Of a stretch of DNA of 57,839 nt, positions 53,501 to 57,839 are shown one piece after another; positions within the stretch are counted from its first letter, which is position 1, and each line of letters opens with the position of its first letter. The stretch lies in NCBI GenBank assembly GCA_021773035.1, contig JAJFKU010000005.1, positions 1 through 57,839 of the forward strand, given 5' to 3'. The translations under genes and the position numbers were made by a program. A model generated the notes under the pieces. The model saw only the letters and a list, made by a program, of their open reading frames with translations. It made no database searches and was not told where the DNA came from. This stretch comes from Woeseiaceae bacterium. Its GTDB lineage: Bacteria; Pseudomonadota; Gammaproteobacteria; Steroidobacterales; Woeseiaceae.

Positions 53501-54916
53501 CTAGTCGGCTTCATCCGCCAGGCTGGCGCTCCGCGTGATAGTTTGCCATTTGTGTTCGCTGCCACTGAGCCAGCGAATAAGTCCTTGAAAGCGCCAGATC
53601 GCCGTAAGCTGGCGGAACCCGAAATTCTCAACGATTGCGATGAAGTACAGCAGCGCGAGCTGACCAAATTTCGGGTACATATGAAATGAGAACTCTTCCA
53701 GCATGATTGCACTGGTCGACAGCATGACGCCGAGGCCAATGGCCAGGCCCAGGAAAATTCCGGCCTCTGGCCAGGACAACCAGCCCATCAAGCCACAGAT
53801 AATGATAAAGATGTAGCCGGCCACTTCGAGTATCGGTCCGAGCAATTCAAAAACGACATAAAACGGTATTGCGACCCAGGTTACCGTGCCTCCACGAGGA
53901 TTTATCATCAGCGATCGGTTCAATGCGAAGGCCTGCCCGAGGCCATGCTGCCAGCGAACCCGCTGACCTTTGAGGTCGCGGTAATTCTCCGGTGCATCCG
54001 TCCAACACACCGGGTCGGGCACGAACGTAATGCGATACGGCTTGCGCTTTTCTTTCATTAGGCGGTGCAGTCGAAGTACCAGCTCCATGTCCTCGCCTAC
54101 CGCCTCAGGATTATAGCCGCCGGCTTCGACCAGCGTTTCCTTATGAAAGAGTCCGAATGCGCCAGAAATGATCAGCAGGCCATTTATCGGTGACCAACCC
54201 ATCCGGCCAAAAAGAAAAGCGCGCAAATACTCGACTACCTGCACCAGGGCGAGGAAGTTACCGGGCAAACCGACTTTCTCAAGAAACCCCTGCCGAACCG
54301 TGCAGCCATTCGCAATTCGAACCGTTCCGCCTACTGCGACTGTCGTGGGATCTTCCAGAAACGGTCGGACTACACGTCGCAGGCTGTCGGGTTGCAGGAC
54401 GGAATCTGCATCGACGACGCAGACTAGCGGATAACGACAAATATTGATGCCGGCATTTGAGGCATCCGCTTTACTTCCCCCATTCACTTTGTCGACGACT
54501 CGTAGATTCGCGACACGGGTCGATCGATAAACACCCTTGACCGGCTTGCAGTCCACCCTCGCTCGATAAGCTTCGGGAAATTTCTGCATACCAAACTCAT
54601 CGATCAGCTTCTGCAGGGTATCGTCAGTGGATCCATCGTTAACGACGATCAGCTCGTACTGCGGATATTCGAGCTGCAGCATTGCTTTCACGGAAGTGAT
54701 AATCGACGCGGACTCATTATAAGCAGGCACGACCAGGCTAATAGGTATATCGAGCGCAGAAAAAATGTTCTCCGCTGCATGTTGCTCCGAGGTCTGCAGG
54801 TATCGCCGAATGCCATGGGCTGCGATGATATTCTGCGTCAGGTAGCCAAGGTTAATGCCTACGAAGTAGGCGAGAAAAACCCACTGGCCGGCGAAAACGA
54901 ACTCTTGCAGCGTCAT
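53501..54916 (-). CDS. Processive family 2 glycosyltransferase (PgaC/BcsA-like)
   Basis: A 471-residue membrane glycosyltransferase: one N-terminal helix, a cytosolic GT-A domain and about three C-terminal helices. Motifs: NDG (93-95), DAD (169-171), GED (274-276) and QRVRW (318-322), the set of processive beta-glycosyltransferases such as PgaC and cellulose or hyaluronan synthases. It probably polymerises a hexose or N-acetylhexosamine across the inner membrane. ATGA at 54916 overlaps the HEAT gene stop. Last gene of the RR-TPR/barrel-HEAT-GT2 operon. No PgaB or PgaD homologue is in the operon. Product not predictable. Confidence 0.88.
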   Translation of the reverse strand: MTLQEFVFAGQWVFLAYFVGINLGYLTQNIIAAHGIRRYLQTSEQHAAENIFSALDIPISLVVPAYNESASIITSVKAMLQLEYPQYELIVVNDGSTDDTLQKLIDEFGMQKFPEAYRARVDCKPVKGVYRSTRVANLRVVDKVNGGSKADASNAGINICRYPLVCVVDADSVLQPDSLRRVVRPFLEDPTTVAVGGTVRIANGCTVRQGFLEKVGLPGNFLALVQVVEYLRAFLFGRMGWSPINGLLIISGAFGLFHKETLVEAGGYNPEAVGEDMELVLRLHRLMKEKRKPYRITFVPDPVCWTDAPENYRDLKGQRVRWQHGLGQAFALNRSLMINPRGGTVTWVAIPFYVVFELLGPILEVAGYIFIIICGLMGWLSWPEAGIFLGLAIGLGVMLSTSAIMLEEFSFHMYPKFGQLALLYFIAIVENFGFRQLTAIWRFQGLIRWLSGSEHKWQTITRSASLADEAD

Positions 54917-55986
54917 GCCAGTCCAACCTCGGCAAAACACTGCTGCAGGATATCGGCTGCGTAGGGATCAGTTTGCCGGCTCCGCAAGGCACGCAGTTGG
55001 TTTGGACCCAGAAAAGGCAGTGAGCTCAGCGCTTGGCCCGCCCGGTAGCGAACCCACCACTCTTCGTCGTCCAGTAGTGCCTCCAGCAGGGAGAGATGCT
55101 CCTCCTGCCCAACGCGGCCTAGAACTTTCGCTGCCTGCATTCGGACGAACCATACGTCGTGGCGTGTCAGCGACGCTATGCGTGGCACACCGCTGAAGCC
55201 ACTGACCAGTTTCAAAGCGGCGTTAAGGACACCGGGATCGCGACTGCTGCGAATCAGGTCGTACACCAGCGCGTCAAGAATCTCGGATTCGATAAGTGGG
55301 GCGAACTGCAGCAAATAACTCTGCCCGGAATCCTGCTCCGAGCGAATGGCGCGATACATCGGTTCACTGATCCGAGCGCTACCGGCATGCCGAAGAATGG
55401 TAGAAACACGGGTTTTCGGCCAGTCACGGCGATTGTTGATCATCGGAACGACGATGCCAATGGCGTAGTCCGGGTCGATATCGACAAGAGCTGCTGCCGC
55501 GGTAATGGAAATCGCGGTGTTCTCGTCGCTAACGAGCTCCCTAATTTCGTCGCGAAATTCGGGCATTCTGAGATGACCGATCGTTTGCACGGCGAGGATT
55601 CGCGAGCGCACGCGTCGGGTGCGAAACAGCGCCCGAGCCAGATCGGGAATGCCGGTGCGATTTGCGAGTTTTATGAGGTTGTCGACAGCCCTGCCGTCGA
55701 CAACACTGCGTATGCGATTCCACTCCTCCAGCAGATCAGTTGAATCGCGTCGACGAAGGGGTGGCAAAGGCTGTGAGTCAGGAACGCCGGCGCCCAGCAG
55801 CGCTCCGGCAAATACGTTGCGCCACACGGCAAGAAAGCGCCCTCGATCACGCGCGGCGGCGACAGTCGCGAATCGTAGACCAACGGTGTAGACGAACAAC
55901 ACCAAGGTCGTTGCCACGACGGCAGCAATTGACCACAACGCGACATGTGTCACTGGATCAAAGCTTGATCGAAACAGCCATTCCAA
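54913..55986 (-). CDS. HEAT-repeat membrane protein
   Basis: A 357-residue protein: one N-terminal helix (about 12-40, VALWSIAAVVATTLVLFVYTVGL) and a cytosolic helical HEAT-repeat region (about 90-350). Repeats such as DLARALFRTRRVRSRILAVQTIGHL (quoted in part: RSRILAVQTIGHL) and VGQEEHLSLLEALLDDEEWWVRYRAGQAL (in part: LLDDEEWWVRYRAGQAL) can be seen. I start it at TTG 55986, with AGGAGG seven bases upstream; it overlaps the barrel gene end by 29 bases. HEAT arrays are protein scaffolds; here it may hold the GT2 or respond to the regulator. Confidence 0.75.
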   Translation of the reverse strand: MEWLFRSSFDPVTHVALWSIAAVVATTLVLFVYTVGLRFATVAAARDRGRFLAVWRNVFAGALLGAGVPDSQPLPPLRRRDSTDLLEEWNRIRSVVDGRAVDNLIKLANRTGIPDLARALFRTRRVRSRILAVQTIGHLRMPEFRDEIRELVSDENTAISITAAAALVDIDPDYAIGIVVPMINNRRDWPKTRVSTILRHAGSARISEPMYRAIRSEQDSGQSYLLQFAPLIESEILDALVYDLIRSSRDPGVLNAALKLVSGFSGVPRIASLTRHDVWFVRMQAAKVLGRVGQEEHLSLLEALLDDEEWWVRYRAGQALSSLPFLGPNQLRALRSRQTDPYAADILQQCFAEVGLA

Positions 55987-57067
55987 GAAATTGCCTCCTG
56001 TAGAGGTCGCCCTGGTCGTGAAGTCCAAGCCACCATTGCAAGGTGATCCTTTCACTCAGTCCCCGGCGGCCGCTCACCGAGACGCCGCGGACGCGAGTTT
56101 CGAGAACCTGTCCAGGACCGGTTGCCTCGGCCTCTTCTCCACCACTGATTGACAGCCCGATGCTTGAACGGTCGCTGTAGTACCAGTTCGACGTAAAATT
56201 ATGACCGATTGAATTGTCAGCCCCGTGCAGATGGGAAACGGTCAGCGAATAGGCGAATCGGAATGCACCGGCATATTTTTCCGCCATCGCGCTGCTCGAG
56301 CTGACCGTTGCGGCGCTGAAGTTTCGCCGACGAAACGCAAGCGTCATGCCCAGGCCGCTCGCGAATGTCCGTCCCAGGTACAGCCGATAGCTCGAGTCGG
56401 GCAGGAAACTCGCATCTGAAGCGGCGGAGTAGTCGAGCCCGGCCAGCCAGTTGTCGGCAAAACTGAAATCGGACCCAATCAGGACGGCGAGGTCCGAATT
56501 CGAAAACCTCTGATCGCGTGACACCCCCAGACGATGTCGATCAACGCGTTCCCGTTCACGGCTGACTTCAAAGAATTGCCGGTTCCAGGATGCGGTGCCG
56601 TTGTCGAGGCGATCATGGCCGGCCCCAAGCAGAATCGCCCACTGCGCAGCGGGCTCCTTGTCTGGAACCTGCCACCATAGGGCCTCCGGGAATCGCACAG
56701 CAACTTCTTCTTCGACTTCGCGGCGTTCGCTTTCCGCCACATCGACTTTGACTCGCGATAGCAATACGTACCGTAATCGCCAGGGCTCCTCGTAGTCCGG
56801 TGCTACTGATGTGGCTTTGCGCAGTTCTTCCAGCGCCTGACTATCGCGACCCTGTTGCGCGTAGATCTGTGCGCGCAACAGCATATAGTCGACATCGTCT
56901 GGATAGGTAATGCGCAGCTGATCGAGCGTCTCGAGTGCTGTCGCGGTATCGCCGCTACGAAATAATTTCTGCACATCCGCGATCTGGGCGTTTAAGACGG
57001 AAGGGAGGCAGAACACACTCAGCAGCAAAGCCCTAGCTACAAAACCAGGAGGAGTAGCCGTTGTCAT
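55958..57067 (-). CDS. TPR plus YaiO-like outer-membrane beta-barrel protein
   Basis: A 369-residue exported protein: signal peptide (ALLLSVFCLPSVLNA), two to three TPR units (about 30-110; QKLFRSGDTATALETLDQL, LRAQIYAQQGRDSQALEELRKA), then about 12-14 amphipathic strands to an aromatic/hydrophobic end LGMAVSIKL. This is the layout of YaiO-type barrels and, in outline, PgaA, which passes polysaccharide through the outer membrane with a TPR in the periplasm. It overlaps the regulator gene by 4 bases and the HEAT gene by 29. Role as exit pore is inference from the GT2 neighbour. Confidence 0.78.
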   Translation of the reverse strand: MTTATPPGFVARALLLSVFCLPSVLNAQIADVQKLFRSGDTATALETLDQLRITYPDDVDYMLLRAQIYAQQGRDSQALEELRKATSVAPDYEEPWRLRYVLLSRVKVDVAESERREVEEEVAVRFPEALWWQVPDKEPAAQWAILLGAGHDRLDNGTASWNRQFFEVSRERERVDRHRLGVSRDQRFSNSDLAVLIGSDFSFADNWLAGLDYSAASDASFLPDSSYRLYLGRTFASGLGMTLAFRRRNFSAATVSSSSAMAEKYAGAFRFAYSLTVSHLHGADNSIGHNFTSNWYYSDRSSIGLSISGGEEAEATGPGQVLETRVRGVSVSGRRGLSERITLQWWLGLHDQGDLYRRQFLGMAVSIKL

Positions 57068-57486
57068 CGCGATTTCAGCAAGCGTTCGTTGTCACTCACC
57101 ACGCGCCGAAGACGGGCAAGCAGTTCTTCCGGACGAAACGGCTTTGTCACGTAATCGCTCGCCCCGAGGTTGAGGGCTCTGACGATGTCTGCTTCAAGTA
57201 CTTTGCCGGAGATGACGACAATCGGGACGTGTTGCCAACTCGGGCTGGTGCGAATTTCCGTTATCAACTGATAACCGGAGACGTACGGCAACAAGAGATC
57301 AAGTAGTACGACGTCGAATGGTTCTATGTTCTCGATTGCAGCTTTCGCATCACGCCCATTCGGTGCCACGGTGACTTCGTAGGCAGAGCGCTCCAGTATG
57401 AATTCGAGCATGTGCGCGACGTGTTCGTTGTCCTCCACGACCAGCGCGCGATGCGTACTGAAACTTTCCGCGCGTGCAGCGACCAT
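57064..57486 (-). CDS. Single-domain response regulator
   Basis: A 140-residue CheY-like receiver: acidic pair Glu18-Asp19, phospho-acceptor Asp63 (VVLLDLLLP), Ser93 (VISG) and Lys115 (VTKPF), all in place. No output domain follows. It heads the EPS operon and overlaps the next gene by 4 bases, so it probably controls the polymer machinery through contact with the HEAT protein or the synthase. No kinase gene is nearby. ATG 57484-57486 is the only plausible start. Confidence 0.9.
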   Translation of the reverse strand: MVAARAESFSTHRALVVEDNEHVAHMLEFILERSAYEVTVAPNGRDAKAAIENIEPFDVVLLDLLLPYVSGYQLITEIRTSPSWQHVPIVVISGKVLEADIVRALNLGASDYVTKPFRPEELLARLRRVVSDNERLLKSR

Positions 57487-57671
57487 TTAAGCGCCCCGTT
57501 CAATCGATTTTGGCAAGCGAGATTACCGCCGGTCTAATGGCAGCCATAATTCCTTACTAAGGTATCGGCCGCGGCGGCGTGATCTGAAGCCACTATGGCC
57601 ACTGGATCGGCCCTGGGGTTCTTAGATTATGTCAAAATATGTCTTCGCTTGAATCTCATTCGGGCATTAAA

Positions 57672-57702
57672 AAAGGCCGCACCCTTTCGGGATGCGGCCT
57701 TT
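57672..57702 (-). terminator. Terminator of right-edge 5S
   Basis: AAAGGCCGCACCC-tttc-GGGATGCGGCCTTT with a bulged A, 11 bases downstream of 5S. Same stem as 53381-53411. Confidence 0.9.
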
Positions 57703-57713
57703 CGTAAATAAAT

Positions 57714-57829
57714 CCTGGCGGTGTCCTACTCTCACATGGGGAGACCCCACACTACCATCGGCGCTGAACGTTTTCACTTCCGAGTTCGAAATGGGATCGG
57801 GTGGTTCCCGCTCGCTATTGCCGCCAGGA
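57714..57829 (-). rRNA. rrf: 5S rRNA (right edge)
   Basis: Complete 5S on the minus strand (about 116 bases) with matching ends CCTGGCGG and CCGCCAGG and the same internal loops as the 50937 copy. The bases upstream of it (gaaaactggttg) match those upstream of the solitary 5S (gaaaactggttt) up to the window edge. A 23S gene probably lies beyond the window on the same strand, making this the true end of an rRNA operon. Confidence 0.95.
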
Positions 57830-57839
57830 AAACTGGTTG

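Noticed and set aside
1..57839. CRISPR arrays, phage structural genes or restriction-modification genes
   Set aside because: No regular repeat-spacer pattern, no cas, phage or methylase motif seen.

Overview
The window reads as a chromosomal segment of a moderately GC-rich, probably marine gammaproteobacterium. The gene order plsY-birA-coaX-SPOR protein-tRNA-Thr, several TonB-dependent receptors (TBDRs) and many small lipoproteins support this. Woeseiaceae-like is my best guess, but I cannot confirm a genus. Most genes lie on the minus strand.

Left end (1-2660): a small accessory patch next to tRNA-Thr(UGU). It holds the end of an IS3-type transposase, a TBDR gene cut off inside its plug domain, a type IV AbiEi/AbiEii-like toxin-antitoxin pair with a palindromic operator over its promoter, and a 14-bp palindromic hairpin just behind the tRNA. 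In many gammaproteobacteria the thrU-tyrU-glyT-thrT-tufB run would follow here, so this looks like an insertion or rearrangement point.

Core region (2666-13508): tRNA-Thr, a plsY-birA-coaX-SPOR operon, a lipid kinase, an EamA exporter with an M61 PDZ peptidase, an SPFH protein, a CtlX-like hydrolase, a GST and an alpha/beta hydrolase.

Nutrient-scavenging region (13485-30354): three large TBDRs, with a TetR and a LysR regulator. With them are a secreted M14 metallopeptidase, an amidase lipoprotein, a CstA-type transporter and two cupins. Together this looks like uptake and breakdown of peptides or amides.

Amine/polyamine region (30675-47022): a PuuA-like glutamine synthetase with a complete Pot-type ABC transporter (ATPase, two permeases, divergent binding protein) and a BetI-like TetR regulator. 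It continues with a class III aminotransferase, a phytoene-desaturase-like flavoprotein, an aldehyde dehydrogenase, a Tat-exported flavin amine oxidase, a PhoX-family protein and two solute-binding proteins that lack permeases.

Right end (47212-57839): three small lipoproteins (two are tandem paralogues), then a soluble MCP with two PAS domains that bear a clear gene-conversion tract. After that, 5S rRNA sequence occurs three times on the minus strand: an intact solitary 5S at 50937, a truncated 5S at 53422 and an intact 5S at the right edge. Each is followed by its own terminator, and no 23S lies between them. Two gene cassettes occupy the gaps. The first has palindromic REP-like elements, an XRE regulator translationally coupled to a phospholipase A2-like lipoprotein, and a DUF4156-like lipoprotein. 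The second is a tightly overlapping operon of response regulator, TPR/YaiO-like outer-membrane barrel, HEAT-repeat membrane protein and processive family 2 glycosyltransferase. It is probably an exopolysaccharide synthesis and export module. These 5S-bounded cassettes are the most unusual structure in the window.
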